DNA of 64,000 bases from Atopsyche davidsoni (GCA_022113835.1 JAILWY010000020.1:186001-250000), one strand, 5' to 3'. Shown: positions 42,960 through 55,640, counted from the first letter of the stretch. The notes: generated from the sequence alone by a model not told the origin. Numbers and translations are program-made.

Positions 42960-43203
42960 GATCAGTAGAGTGCGGTCCATGCGAGCGAAAAAGCAGTTAA
43001 TTCATTATACTACTTGACTGAACTAATAAAAACAGTGGTGTTTTTAGTTTATGGGAATATTCCAAAAGCATTCATTTTGTTTCTAAATGATCTTTAATTT
43101 TCATGGTTTTTTAGGGTTTAAATTTATAGGTAATGCTAAGCCTATATATAATCCGTATATTATTTTGTTAGTGTACTAGCAAAAAGAAAACAAAACACCA
43201 CAG

Positions 43204-43339
43204 AAGCCTACACACAAACAACCAAGCGTAATTGACCAAACGCGTCCTCTTATTTCGGTTGCTTTTCACAATTTCGCCTAAGTGAACAATTCAAATACAA
43301 AAGAGCTGTCGGTCGTGCTGCAGCGGGTGCAAGCAGCTT
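43204..43339. mobile_element. MITE-A palindromic element, full copy
   Basis: AAGCCTACACACAAACAACC to TCGTGCTGCAGCGGGTGCAA plus GCAGCTT; the centre reads GTCCTCTTATTTCGGTTGC. A good reference for the family centre. Confidence 0.7.
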
Positions 43340-43570
43340 AAAAGAACGCAAAAGTTGTGAAATCGCGCACATCCTGCGGCGAGCCCAGGCGAATATCGAT
43401 CCTGCGCCGAGTCTCCTAAAGACCATTTTCCTACCAGCCACAGCCGCCAGCTTCTGTGGCCGCTACGACTTTGCAGTCAAAGTGCTTGAAAAGCTACTCC
43501 ACCTAAAACGCAAATCGAATAAAAGAACAAATTTCAACATGAATAACATAAGAATAAGGAAGAAAACACC

Positions 43571-43640
43571 TGAAATAAGAGGACGCTGTTGGGTAATTAC
43601 AAATCGGTTGTCAGTTGTGTTGTAGCGTGGGTAGTACGCT
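43571..43640 (+). repeat. MITE-A palindromic element, right half
   Basis: TGAAATAAGAGGACGCTGTT then AATCGGTTGTCAGTTGTGTT to GCGTGGGTAGTACGCTC. It ends just before the R1-type LINE tail. Confidence 0.65.
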
Positions 43641-43654
43641 CAGGCTATACATAC

Positions 43655-44145
43655 ACACGGCGAACGAGCTAGTGCCATCCATGCTCAAGAACCAGCGAGC
43701 TTGGGACGGAGTCTTCTCCTTTGCCGAGAAGACCATGATCCGTAGGGAGGAGCTCGAGAGGCAACGCTTGCTAGACCCCACAGCTCCGACCTGAGGAGAA
43801 ACCCATGGACACGACAAGAACGGCGCTGAAGAGGATCGAGAGTCGAAGAACACGAGACACCATTTTCATGTTTTTTATTGCATCACTCAACGGAGACACT
43901 GTCTCCGTAGATAGTCAGGGACGTATGTCAGAGACGAATAGAAGGGAGGGGAGGTAGACTGGGGAAACAGCGAAAAGCGCGCTCCCTGGGAAACCCCCCT
44001 CACGAATGAATTAATTGTGTATAATCGTGTATAGTATTTATTTATTTATAAATTAAAGACCACCTGACGGCACCCGGAAGTAGTACTACAGCGCTGCCTG
44101 GGGCCGACAGCAATAAAAAAATAAATAATAAAAACACTACTAGTA
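43655..44145 (+). mobile_element. R1-type non-LTR retrotransposon, 3' end
   Basis: The first part is GC-rich and codes for TANELVPSMLKNQRAWDGVF then SFAEKTMIRREELERQR and a stop (TGA at about 43794), like the extreme C-terminus of R1/I-type ORF2 (a Trp in a short helix, then a Lys/Arg/Glu-rich end). A GC-rich 3' UTR and an A-rich tail (AATAAAAAAATAAATAATAA) follow. A heavily 5'-truncated copy; the clade is a judgement from this short segment. Confidence 0.6.
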
Positions 44146-44269
44146 TTTTTATTTTTTTAATAATATTATAAATAATGAATATGCTCTAAAATAATTTCAC
44201 TAATGAATTAAAAAAATATATTTTTAAAATTTGACATATTATAAATATGACAAATTAAAGTATAATTCT

Positions 44270-44400
44270 TCTTCTTTTTCATGTGCCTCTCTTTAGAAGG
44301 GGTTGGTCACTTTAATGAAATATTCGAGGTTTTTTTTAATGGTAAATAGTGTAGTGGATCCCTGGGTTATGGGCATATGGTAAAAGTTTAATTGTGCCTG
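44270..44400 (+). repeat. dispersed repeat family C, 5' part
   Basis: TGCCTCTCTTTAGAAGGGGT, then AATAGTGTAGTGGATCCCTG. Degraded relative to 55641-55995. Confidence 0.5.
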
Positions 44401-46205
44401 TTTGTGGTATATTTTAAATCTAGATTTAATATGCTAGAAATATTTATATTATAATAACATTTCTTCATTACTTCAATATCTTATGTTTATTAAACATTTT
44501 TTTATTAAAATAAAAGTAGATGTGCTTTTCGTGACGGGGCGACTGTTTCCCGACCTCTTTTCGGAGTAACAATAGAGAAACGCTAGTTTTAGCATAGAAT
44601 AGAGGGTTATGTCAACTAATAAAAACCCGAATAACTCCCAGGCGGAGGGGGTTCGAGTCCTCGCAGTAAATTTGCTCAGTTTAGCTATTTTTAGCTATTC
44701 CGCCCCGATAACCACAGAGAATCTCAAAAACCTTATTATTATGTTTGTTGGTTTATTGATTCGGGTTTCCTGATATACATATTACAAATACATTCGAAAA
44801 TATTCATATTTTTGGCGTTAGCATATTGTTAGCTATTAAGACAGGAAAGCGCTTTTTTTATTGTTGCTTTGTTTATTTATTTAACTGTGATTAAATTTTA
44901 AAAAAATTATGATATGAATATTTATTTCAAATATTTTTATTCTATTACTCACTTCTAGCTAATCTTACTTCTTTAGTAAAAAAATAAACATTTTAATGAA
45001 CATTTGATAAAAAATATAATGTTATGTAAAATGAAAAAAAATAATGTTAATGTTAATTTCGAAATAGCTGAAAGGTTTTTCTTTTACTGCATATATTTAT
45101 TGTTTTACAGAAGACACTGCGGCGTTGATACACCCTTGGTGACAAAATCTCTTTATTCTCCCTCTTTTTGGCAGCGGGCGGAAGTGGATGGGGGTGGAAG
45201 CGGGGGGAGGGGGGTCGTCTCGACCGGAAATTCTAACGTTTGGAGACCGTTTTACAGTTCCAGAAGCGCAGGGCTGCCAGAGTACAAAATACGCCCAAAA
45301 ATGGGGAAAACCCCAATGTTTGTATTCAATTATTTCATCTTCTCAGCATATAAATTGCTTTTTTGTGCGAAACTGCGTTTATATTGAAAGCAGTGGAAGT
45401 AGCTGCTATATTAGAGGCAATATAGCGAAGCTGTTTTAAAAACGCATAAAACAGGTCACATTCTGGCATTCTTCCATGATGATGACTTCAGAACCGAACT
45501 AGAAGCGTCTTCGAACAAAATGTGACTTAATACCCTAAAAACCTATATATAACCAATGTCCATGTTTTTTTGTATATTTACATTACATAATAATTTATTA
45601 GAATTTAATTGTTCATAATATAATTTTGACCATTTTTTTATCGCTGGTTAGTTGATTTTGTACTAATCCGTTGTTATTTAAGAAAAGCGCAATAGCTCAA
45701 GTCTGTAAGTGTATAAATATATTTATTGAGTAATAATAATAAAAAATCAATTGAATAGACGGTACAGTAATTTTTTTTTAATTCTGTTTAAATATGCTAA
45801 TCCAACTATTATTTTACAAATTTATTCCCAAGAGACTGGATTGATTTTATATTATTCCGTAATGAAAATAAATATATATAGCTACTACATTGAAAAGTTT
45901 GTTGAATTTAGACGTAATCTCTTCACCATTTGGCTACTGATATTTTTAAATCAAACTGAGACATGCACTGCTACAAACGCTTTTAAATATCTGCTTAAAT
46001 AATCAGTGCATGTGGAGCTTAAATAGTATAGACGACGATGACGCTTCAATAAACCATTGTATAGGTATAAGAACTAGGTTTAACACTTTAACTTACTGTT
46101 ATACACCAAGGTAAATTCCAAAGGCATGCACAACCGCAATCGCTTCAAACTGCTTGGCCAGATCATTATATATAAGCGATGGTGCTACTTTAGTAAACCA
46201 AGGTT
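44401..46205. other. mixed AT-rich DNA with a GC island at 45130-45310
   Basis: A B-box-like GGTTCGAGTCC lies at 44650-44660 (+) without a visible A box. 45130-45310 is GC-rich (GTGGATGGGGGTGGAAGCGG), probably a candidate cis-element. Nothing else was recognised. Confidence 0.45.
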
Positions 46206-46209
46206 TAAG

Positions 46210-46460
46210 TAGCCCAGGCTTAGAACAGCACTGTGCATAGTGCGAGGGCGGTTTATTCCGTTCCTCTCCAATAGTAATAAAGCATTTCCAGAGAAGAATA
46301 TTATACAATGTCGTGATTTGCAAGGGGCAGCTGCCAGGCGACTCTGCCCCTTGCGGCGAGGGGGCTGGGGGCGATTTCCGCGAACCCAGGCGTGCCCAAT
46401 AAAAATGCTAATGGCCTGGGCGGCGGCCGACGAGGCAGAAAGCGATCGGTAGTCGCGCTG
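46210..46460. promoter_or_regulatory. GC-rich island, candidate cis-element
   Basis: GGGGCAGCTGCCAGGCGACT, GGGGGCGATTTCCGCGAACC and AATGGCCTGGGCGGCGGCCG; includes a CAGCTG E-box. Non-coding. Confidence 0.35.
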
Positions 46461-46464
46461 TGCC

Positions 46465-49400
46465 TACTGTACAGGGTTGTTTTTTATTTTTTTTTATTTT
46501 AACGCATGTGTGCCTTTAAAAAGTCTTCAAGAATTGTGTATGGATTTATTTATTTTGAAGATCAACGTATTTTAAATTTTTACCTTATATTACTTTTCCT
46601 TTCACTATCCTTCAAGTAATCCTTGCTTCAACAGTAAATAAATAATTATATGATTTTTTTGCTGCAATGCACACTTTCTCAAAATGAACTTTGCCTCAAG
46701 AGTTAGATAATATTTATTTAAAAAATCACCTTCTTACAAATCGTTCCCCTATTATATTTCGCATTACACATTTACTCCCCCATCCCCGAAAATAAGCATT
46801 TATTTTGCAACCAGACATTATTACATCTATAAAAATCTAGATATATAAATTATAAACTTATTTTCTGTTATATAATTCATTCACGTTTTTATTTATAAAC
46901 TATTTTTTTATTTTTTTATTCACTTAGTATTTTAAAAAAATATATATATATAACATAAGATCTGTTTTGATTTGTAAGCACTTTCTCTATACGTAATATT
47001 TGTAAAAAATTAAGCATGAAGTATTACCAATTAAACCAGTCTTTCTGGGATTTTATTCGATTTGCTGTATGCTACAAAGGTGCATGGATGTGTAGGCTGT
47101 ATTGTATTGCCCTGGGATTCGAACCGAAGACAAAAGGCGTGTACGCAAATCTTGTTGGTTTATGACTTACAAACACAGTGCTATTGTTAATTATATTAAT
47201 GAAATCCCCTTCTTTTTAGCAGCAGTGTAAAACTTTGGAAATAAAAAGAAGCAACGGATAAGTGTTGCCATTAAATCGCTTATTAATAACTTAATATTTT
47301 ATGCTGCTGATATATATATGATGCTGCTATGTATGCTGCTATGCTGCTATATATGATGCTGATGTACATTACGATTTTTCGAGACGAAGGTAGAGTATTG
47401 TATCTAATTCAACCACTGCAACTATACGAAAATCTTGTTCATTGTTTGACATCAGGAAATTTAGGTAATTTAATTGCGTTGAGCTCAAAATTAAGACAAG
47501 CAGTTTTGCTCACTTAATATAATGACCCTAATAAATAATGGGGTTTACGCGTTTTATTGTAAATATCACCACAAATGTGTTTTATATCATAAAACATATT
47601 GTTTTTATCAAAATCTAGTACGAAATTGCTTATGATTGTATGTTTTATATATTTTAGGGCATACTGTGATTTTTCGATACACAATAAACCTTTTAGTGTG
47701 TACCAAAAATGTACTTATATTTTAATTACAAACACGACGCCATTGCTCAGTTATCAATGGGTTAAAAAAGGCAGTTTAAAAATAACGTAATTGGTAGAAA
47801 GGTATGATTTTCTTCGTTAAAATATATATTTTACAAAAAAATTTTAAAAAAACACTCCCTACGAGATTATATAAATATTCTTCACGTGAGGTGTAAAAAG
47901 AATATTTCATATTTAGTTAGTTGAATAAAATTTTCAGTATGGTTGACAACGCCTGAAAGAGCATGCGAGGTGACTGGGGTTATCCCATGGTGCGTTTGGA
48001 ACGCCTGACATGGCCTCATCCACCATAAATATGCTCTGCGATTTTCTCGAGAGCCCACCAAGCGCACCACCTGCACACGCAATCAAAACTGGAACACTCT
48101 TAACATTATTGGATCGGGACTGACACGCCGAGCAGCAAAACCTTAATGATTACTATTTTAATTATGAACCCGTATTTTAATAGTTTTTTTTAGAATTCAT
48201 AGATGGGATTTAAATACGCGCCTCCACTGCCTGCTAACGCGGCCACTTTAACTAAGCAGAAATTTGAGTCGTTATATACAAGTACGGAACAAATTTTGTT
48301 AGTAATATATCTGATTTTTTTTAGCATAACATTTACTTACGTAGAAAATACTTTTTTTTAAAAATTGCATATGTATATATATTAAAGTTTATTTAACTTA
48401 GTAAAGACGTTAACCTATACGCACGCACATAAAATATTTTTCATTTGTCTACATAGATTTATTAGGTACAGAGTATTATATTTAGAGGTCTGTATATATC
48501 TTTTTAATATTCATCCCTTGTTATATATTTTTTATTGTGAGAAACTTTATATTTGTATTTTTTATAACGCATAAGCAAGACAAATTATTTTCAAGAGGGC
48601 AAACATTATTTGAGATTTCTTTTAGCGTGTATCGTTTTTAATTCTTGGGATAAAAATGCCAGCAATCGAATTAATTTGCATGAACTGTAGGAATTAAATT
48701 AATTAAAAATACGATCCAGTTTTTTTTTCAATTAGCGGGACAATAAATGTTTATAAAGAAAATCACAACTGTTAGTTTAAATTGATTCATCAATAAATTC
48801 TGAGCTAATTGGCTGATTATCTACGCTGAAATCACGGAACTCGTTTATGTTAATTATAGCTGAGATGTTGTCAATTCAATTTACTTAATACATATATAAT
48901 GGGATATTATATTTTTTAACAGATTTAATTTATTTATAACAGTCTTATTGCTTTTTGATTAGTACAGTTAGTTTCCCATCGTAGATTAAATGCTATCTAA
49001 ATGTGTAATTGACAAAACAACAGTTCAACGTATGTGGATTTTTTTATTGATTTATATATTTGTAAATAAATATACTTTCTAAAATGGATATAACATTTCT
49101 TAATTTTAATATTGTAAAAAAATATGAATAGTAGAATTGCATTTATGCGTCTTTTTATTTTTTTGATAATTACAATTTTTATGTTTTACTCATTAGTTGT
49201 TTGTTATATTTTTTCTTAAAAAAAATATTATTAAATAAGCGATGGTCTTCATCGCAGCAATTCAAATCGGACTCACTGAACATATTATGACGTCAGCCTC
49301 TGTTAACAATTAACAAATATAATTAAAACTAAATAACCTGGTTCACCTTATTTCATTTCATAAACTATTTAAACTACAATTACTAACAGCCATGGACGTG

Positions 49401-49585
49401 ATATTGATACAGATTGGCAGCTATGCACAAGCATCGAAATGTTTTTTTTTATATCTTGTACATTTATTATATTTTATTAAATATTAAAACAAAATATGCA
49501 CTTCCGATATCTTAATTCAACAATATAGATCCATCGGCAATGATGCGTAAGAATAACACAAGTCTTCTAATCAATCGTTCCAATG
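46465..49585. other. AT-rich desert, few features
   Basis: A B-box-like GGTTCGAATCCC lies on the minus strand at 47113-47125. 47630-47700 shares TTTTAGGGCATAC with the family at 38342. 47890-48130 is GC-balanced, origin unknown. Otherwise AT-rich with no convincing frame or repeat. Confidence 0.5.
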
Positions 49586-49589
49586 CTCG

Positions 49590-49790
49590 GGTCATCGTTG
49601 AGTGGGCGGTGCGGCGGGTGAAATCATTACGCTTTTTTCCCCGACTAGAAAACAGAAGCCGGAGTCGCCTCAGAGGCGTCGGCGGAGGCAATCAGAGATT
49701 CGGAGAGAGGTCGGCCCGCAATGGCGCAACTCCGAAACGCACACATGTAGCCGGATGGCTAGGAGATCACGAACACACATTTTTTTAATA
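49590..49790. promoter_or_regulatory. GC-rich island, candidate cis-element
   Basis: GAGTGGGCGGTGCGGCGGGT and GTCGCCTCAGAGGCGTCGGC (palindromic CGCCTCAGAGGCG). Non-coding. Confidence 0.3.
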
Positions 49791-49973
49791 ACATCGTAAA
49801 TGTTTACCTTGGATTTAAGGCTGCGTGTGATTTGATAGCGACACACATGAGTAGGCAAATTGGCAGAAGGTCACGGACTCACAGTGACTTCACAAATTGC
49901 AAACAGCAGATGTGAATAGTTCAATGCCTAGACAACGAACATACTAAAAAAAAAAATTTAATCAAATATGCGA

Positions 49974-50015
49974 TTTCGTAATCTTCTAGCCTAATGGCTA
50001 GGGGATAACGAATTA
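49974..50015. repeat. short palindrome around CTAGCC/GGCTAG
   Basis: TTCGTAATCTTCTAGCC, four bases, GGCTAGGGGATAACGAA: 17-base arms with two or three mismatches. Single-arm relatives occur at 9430, 41048, 49755 and 60250, so it may be the centre or end of another foldback family. Confidence 0.5.
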
Positions 50016-50154
50016 ACGGTATTTTACATGAATTGAAAATGAAAGAGTGTATACATATTTGGGGCACGCTGCATATGAGTTGCGCGGATATGCCTTCGGA
50101 CCGGAGCTCACAATCCTTTAAATTTAGATACAACGCTTCGATGATTGATTGATC

Positions 50155-50345
50155 ACCTCTGCACCGGCGCGGGAGCGGGACGGCGAGACGCGCCGAGCCA
50201 CGCGTCTGAGTGAGACAGCGATACTCCGTCGGACTCATTAGTCGAGCGCCCGCGTTGTAATTAAAGGTATTTAATCCAAGTGGGCCCTAACCTAACCCAA
50301 CCCCGCCACTGGCCGAGGCATCCGAAGGGTGGCGGGATGTTTCAG
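50155..50345. promoter_or_regulatory. GC-rich island, candidate cis-element
   Basis: GCACCGGCGCGGGAGCGGGA, GTTGTAATTAAAGGTATTTA, then CCTAACCTAACCC and CCCCGCCACTGGCCG. Non-coding. Includes a short TTAGG-type run. Confidence 0.3.
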
Positions 50346-50440
50346 CGAATATGCTATTCGATAACAGTTTATGGTATCTGATTTACACACGAAGCGAAGA
50401 CAAAAAGACTCGACACTTCGTACGGCGCACGACTCCATAT

Positions 50441-51149
50441 ACGAGGGCGGTCCGATAGGTACTTAGCCTCACCACCCGATGGTGCTAGTTTTGCAAGAAA
50501 GATTGATTGATTGAAAGAAAACATTGATCCACTGGTACACACCAGAGACCAAGGAGCAGTCGAAACAGTGGACTTCACCCGGCGAACGTGCTCCGAAGAA
50601 GGCAAAGACTGTCCTATCGGCCGGAAAGGTGATGGCCACCGTTTACTGGGATTCACAAGGTGTGATCTAAATTGACTACCTGGAGAAGGGCAAAACGGCC
50701 ACAGGGCTCTACTATGCCAAATTATTGGGCCGATTCAACGCCGAATTACAGAATAAACGTATTAGGCGAAGAAAAAAGTGCTCTTCCACCATGACAACGC
50801 ACCGGCTCACAACGTCGCCACGTCCAAATTAGTAGAATTGCACTACGAACTGCTCCCCCATCCACCGTATTCTCCAGATTTGGCCCCGTGCGATTATTTT
50901 TTTGTTTCCAAACTTGAAAAAGTCACATTCCGGGCAGAAATTTAAGTCGAATGAGGAGGTCATCGCCGCCACGGAGGCCTACTTTGCAGACCTCGAGAAA
51001 ACCTATTTTTCAAATAGGATAAAGAAGTTGGAGCATCACTGGGTCAAGTGTATCGAGCTAAAAGGAGACTATTTTGAGAAATAAATCGCCACTTTTCCAA
51101 AATTTTTGTTTTTCTTTTGTAGGCTAAGTACTTATCGGACCGCCCTCGT
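50441..51149 (+). mobile_element. mariner-type element, 5' half of transposase deleted
   Basis: Almost perfect 28-bp terminal repeats: ACGAGGGCGGTCCGATA then GGTACTTAGCCT at the left, with the same sequence (one mismatch) inverted at the right. A TA duplication is not visible. About 709 bp, shorter than a full mariner. Good termini mean it could in principle be recognised by a related transposase. Confidence 0.85.
50515..51084 (+). pseudogene. mariner transposase pseudogene, catalytic half
   Basis: IHWYTPETKEQSKQWTSPGE then KKAKTVLSAGKVMATVYWDS, a stop, IDYLEKGKTATGLYYAKLLG, a frameshift near 50760, VLFHHDNAPAHNV and [15 protein letters not shown], then a final part in another frame, FPNLKKSHSGQKFKSNEEVI, ending at TAA. 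The N-terminal DNA-binding domain is absent. I count 32 residues between the last two Asp residues, two fewer than the classical 34. Dead. Confidence 0.85.
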
Positions 51150-51339
51150 CTCGTATTGCCCTGTGTGCCGGAGCCCTAAAGATTTTCTCAAATACCGAAA
51201 CGTCGTAAATCTCATCGCAGAATAATATTAAATATATATACGAATGTTTGTATACATGTGAGTTTGTATACTTAATGTACAATCCACGAATTAGTTTCAT
51301 TCAAGCCACAGGCGGTGAATGAACAGTTTTTTTGAGCAG

Positions 51340-51480
51340 AATTAGAATGGCGAGTATTTTGATTGCGCGAGTCGGACTTGATTAATCCGAGCGCCCGTTA
51401 GTGGAGGAAAAAAACAAAGCCTCCGGGCGAAGCACCGATGTTACGATCGCGGACTTAACCCCTGAAACCGCTATGTTTTA
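51340..51480. promoter_or_regulatory. GC-balanced island, candidate cis-element
   Basis: AATGGCGAGTATTTTGATTG, GACTTGATTAATCCGAGCGC and ATGTTACGATCGCGGAC. Bicoid-type TAATCC word. Non-coding. Confidence 0.3.
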
Positions 51481-51829
51481 TAATAAAACGACGATGGGCA
51501 AGGAGTTGTCTAGCGTTGTGGTGACAGTGAAGCAAACTCGAGCGATGGGTAATCTGAGACATTAAAGTCTTCAAATATGTTATACGGCAGACTGAATTAC
51601 CGGTTTTTTTTTTTAATATACCTCGAGCGATTTCAAAATGCAAATAGGTAAATTAAATTGGTACGACATGAAACTATAGGATTTGTGTGCGGTGAAATGA
51701 ACTCATTTAATCGTTATTCCGCAATCGGTAGATAAGCAAGATTGGGTTATATGAGCCAAAGAAGTCTTCGAAAATGCCAAAATGCATGCAGGTAGACATT
51801 CAGAAAGATTAATTAGACATTTACTACAT

Positions 51830-52330
51830 ATAAATAGAAAAACACTCACGAACAGATATTTAAATATACATACAGATATAAAGGCATACAAACAAACTGG
51901 TAGATACATACACACAGACATTCCAACATACATACAGACATAAATATAGATATACAGCCACACAGACAAACAGGGCAAATATGATAATTATTTTCATCTT
52001 TATCTTCAAATGCAACATTAGTGAACATATCACCTGATTATTATTCAGGATACCTTGCAGCTTTCTTACTTTGCATACCTCTCTGAACCCACTGCCTTCT
52101 GTTAGACATATAAACATACATACATAGACATATCTATACACTGACAGGAAGATATATAAATATACTGTAATTCATAAGAATACGTACACAGTTCGACAAA
52201 TAGACAAGAAGCTCCAAATGCTGCTACTATTGGCTGTGTGACTCTAGTGTTAATTTCATCTGGTTATTGCACAGGATGCTTTGCAGCCTTCTCACCTCAC
52301 ACCCCTCACAGCCGACTGCCATTTGCGGTG
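51830..52330. repeat. degenerate CATA/CAGA low-complexity tract with duplicated segment
   Basis: Irregular ACATACAGACAT repetition at 51860-51980 and 52105-52190. A separate ~85-bp segment (TTATTATTCAGGATACCTTG, CAGCTTTCTTAC, CTGCCTTCTG) at 52020-52105 recurs at 52245-52330 (GTTATTGCACAGGATGCTTT, GCAGCCTTCTCAC, CTGCCATTTG). Minus-strand frames are repeat translations. Confidence 0.55.
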
Positions 52331-52444
52331 CTGGCACCACCTCGGAAGGTGTAATTATAGGACACCTGGCTTGTTAATTACAGGTGGTTTAATCCACATG
52401 GGAGCAGACCCAATCCGCACGTAACTACATATTAAAACACTTGA

Positions 52445-52740
52445 ATGACTTTTAAGCTACAGGTAGCATTACTTCAATATTTACATTGTATCCATAACTG
52501 ATTTAATAGAAACGCAAGAATAGTCATTGGGTTTTTTTTACAAGCCACAGGTGGTATTTGAACCGTCACCCTCCCGGGTTTATTTGAGAACAACGAATAC
52601 TTAAGATATATATTTACATTTAACGCCCATTACACTTTAATAAAGTGAAATTAAATGACAAAAATAATCCTCGTGATTTGTTTGAGCTACAGGTGACATT
52701 TAAACTAACACCTCCCTGTTTTATTCAACTGCACACAATA
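52445..52740 (+). repeat. degenerate tandem repeat, three units
   Basis: AGCTACAGGTGRCATTTRAA followed by CACCTCCC recurs at 52454, 52541 and 52684 (intervals 87 and 143). A single relative lies near 51303. Confidence 0.6.
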
Positions 52741-52894
52741 TTTTATTACACAAGGCCAAGTGGAGACGTGGGTTTGAATATCACCCGTGACGTAAAAAAA
52801 TGATAATTTTACTCGTCATTTCATTTATGAATCGTGGCCTTATTATTGGATAGTTATAAATAAAATTGATTAAAAGGTTTCACACTAAATTTTT

Positions 52895-53110
52895 TTTTTT
52901 TTTGAGGACGATCTTCCGCCGTCAGTGCTTCCCAAGCATCAATCATCGGGGCCGCGGGCCGCCGCCGTGTCAGAGGTGTAATGCGTTATGCCTGGCGTTT
53001 ATTTTTAATTTCCGATCATTTGTTACGAATTAAACAAAAAAATATTACAGATTAGTTGGCAAGATGCGAGTCCACCCACCAGGGATCACCAACCTGCCCC
53101 CGGAGAGCTC
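52895..53110. promoter_or_regulatory. GC-rich island, candidate cis-element
   Basis: ATCATCGGGGCCGCGGGCCG then TGTCAGAGGTGTAATGCGTT. Non-coding. A second small GC island lies at 53505-53610 after an AT run (53463-53487). Confidence 0.3.
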
Positions 53111-53126
53111 TCGAGAAACCTCAATT

Positions 53127-53177
53127 TGCCGAGACACAACCAACAACGAAGCGTTGATTAGCCAATGGCGTCCGTTT
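53127..53177 (+). repeat. MITE-A left-arm fragment
   Basis: GAGACACAACCAACAACGAA to TTAGCCAATGGCGTCCG; the outer terminus is lost. Confidence 0.5.
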
Positions 53178-53619
53178 AAAAAAAAAATCTAAATAGTATA
53201 TTTATTTAATGATAACATTATTTAATTTCTACGACTTTGATATTTGAAGTGTATAGTAAAAAGTTTTGATATCAAACCTATATGATTATATAAAAAATAT
53301 TTTACTTAAAAGGCGCATTTTTTTTTTGATACAAATAATATATGTTTCGGCTTCGGTTGTTCTGTATGACACCTAAAAGAGTGAGTCGCTTTACATCGAA
53401 GTTTTCTGGTAAAGGGACCTCTATATATTTATTATTATTATTTATATGTATTTAAATGTTTATATAGATATATATATATATATATATTAAGGACCTCTGA
53501 CGCGCTGGCGGTATCATTACGCTCGCCTCCCGGGGTCGTGTGATTGATGTGTGGAGGGGGACCGCGCGGCTCCTGTGCGCGCCACTAATTAAGAGACTTG
53601 AGAAACACTGGTAATAACA

Positions 53620-54550
53620 CATTCATACGCACAGACAAACACTCTACTGTTTGAATAATGTATATTTATATTTACACGATATCAGCATCAAAGAGCTTGG
53701 AGCAACAATAAAAAGTATAAAGTTATATAAAAATTTCATTACTTTATAATAAATATAAATATATCTCTTATTGGTTCCAAACTTGGGTAAAATTAAAATA
53801 TCTTAACTAAAACAAAATTACAAGGGAGAACCAATAAATTACCGTGTTTGTTAGACGAAAGTTGCGACAGCTGCGGAGGTGTGATGATCCTTTAACTGGC
53901 ACATATTAATGGAACGAGTAAATCGTATTTATATCGAATGGATTTAGCATAAAGGGTAGTAAATGTGTAAATAAATTATACATTTTATGATATATGTGTA
54001 GTTTTTATTGCTACCTTTACTGTCTCGCCTAAATACTATAAACGTATCAAACGTGTTTTTAAATCTACCCTCGTACGTATAAAACACCTCCAACGATCCT
54101 TAAATACCTAAACTTCTATTTTTAACACAAAAAACGCAGTTTAATTTCAAAAATGACCTCTGACACCAATATATTATAGGAAGCGCTACACTTCAGCTTT
54201 AATTACAAATATCTGAAAATAATCCCCTGAAAAAAGGCTTCAAAGGGGCCGACGGTCATTAGCCGTGGCGGCTGTGTCGGATCATTTCTCACCTGACCAG
54301 GTGTATAAAAATTGCTAATCGAATAGAGTTGGCCGTGGCTATAATAGAGATTTTAGATGAGGTGCTCTTGATTGAAGACCCGAACCATTAGTAGGTAATT
54401 AAAAAAATTGATCATTGAGTCGGGACGCTTGGAAGCCAGTGCGTTTGTGCGCGTTGACCAAAACCTTAGAAAAAAAATTGAGTATGGCGTCTGTGTGATG
54501 TATCTATTTTTAAATTATTATATTTTAACATTTAAAAAGGAAATGTATAT
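53620..54550. other. AT-rich with one GC-balanced patch
   Basis: 54230-54360 contains AAAGGGGCCGACGGTCATTA and GAGTTGGCCGTGGCTATAAT and may be a cis-element. The rest is AT-rich with nothing recognised. Confidence 0.45.
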
Positions 54551-55060
54551 TAAAAACTTAGAGAGCCCAGCTCCCTGTTTGCTACAACTTCATTGTGCCC
54601 TCCCCCCCCCCGTGCCGACAGACTATGCAAGCATCCAATCATCAACCCATTCAGGCCCTTTGTGTGCGTAAACTCACAACACAGGACGCAGGTATTCGAA
54701 CCACCCGAGTCACTGTGCTTCGAGAGCATTCTCATTTTGGCTTTCTCCTGACGAACTCTGGGGATCATTGAAATCAGCGCCAGGATGCATCTCATGCAAG
54801 ACCCTGGCTTCCTCCATAAATATACTCCAACGGTTTCTGCTCAGCGCGTCTTCCAGTTCATTTCTATTACACTTTCCACATATTAAATATACATCTGCAT
54901 CAAATCTTCTCAGTCTTACTAATTCGACTGTACTCTCGACTTCCAGCTACTGTCGCAAATTCCGCATCCACGGTAACCTTCTCCTTCCAGAACCATTTTG
55001 TTGCTTGGAATTCTCCCCAGACAATTAGCTGAGGTAAGCTAAATTGGTATTTCTGAAAAT
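54551..55060 (-). repeat. RTE-tail repeat, inverted partner 1
   Basis: About 500 bp that is the reverse complement of 62865-63290 with moderate divergence. Shared blocks include GGTATTCGAACCAC, GAGAGCATTCTCATTTTGGC, ATACTCCAACGGTTT-like and CTCGACTTCCAGCTACTGTC. On the minus strand part reads as an RTE-type tail. A C-tract at 54602 marks the other end. Confidence 0.7.
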
Positions 55061-55289
55061 ATGACAGCTATTGAAAAAAAATCGTATAAAAATACGTCAT
55101 TTCACGCGTAAATCAATTACATTAATAATCTAAGCATTAAAGTTGTCACTCCTTAGTAATCTACTGTTAGATGCGATTGCGTTGATATTACGAGTTTATT
55201 TCCACGCTATAAATAAATATACACTTCAGTAAATACAAGTGCACAATCGCTCCTAAGCCGCAGTTTAGAGCCGGAACAAGCACTTGGAC

Positions 55290-55500
55290 TATGAATGCGG
55301 AGCCCCGTTTGAAAAAACGCAACAATCGAGCAATCTTCGGAGCAATTTTCAAATTCAAAACTATTCCAAAGCGCGGCGATTGTTCGGAATTTAAATATTT
55401 GAACGCCTTCCATTCTAAATTTGAAATATTCCGGCGCGGATCGGCCGCCATGACAGTTTGATGGGAACCCCTCAGCGCGCGGAGAATCGGTCATGATGTT
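55290..55500. promoter_or_regulatory. GC-balanced island, candidate cis-element
   Basis: CGAGCAATCTTCGGAGCAAT, AAAGCGCGGCGATTGTTCGG and GGATCGGCCGCCATGACAGT (PHO/YY1-type GCCATGAC). Non-coding. Open frames on the minus strand lack domains. Confidence 0.35.
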
Positions 55501-55640
55501 TACATAGCGATTTTGAGATTCCTGAGCTCATCCACGATTTCGTCACCCTTTTGTTGAGTTTCTTGGTTCTCCAGTAAATGCGCAACCCATTGCAATGGTT
55601 TATTATGTATTACCTAGTTGTCGATTAAACGCATACGGTT

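Noticed and set aside
43611..43853. Minus-strand 80-codon frame
   Set aside because: Antisense of the R1-type LINE tail, whose + frame is the recognisable one.
45004..45439. 127-codon and 83-codon open frames around 45.1 kb
   Set aside because: They cross from AT-rich DNA into a Gly-rich GC island; no domain, and two frames overlap equally well.
51703..52141. Minus-strand frames of 60-93 codons rich in Cys, Val and Tyr
   Set aside because: Translation of the degenerate CATA/CAGA tract; the Cys periodicity comes from the repeat.
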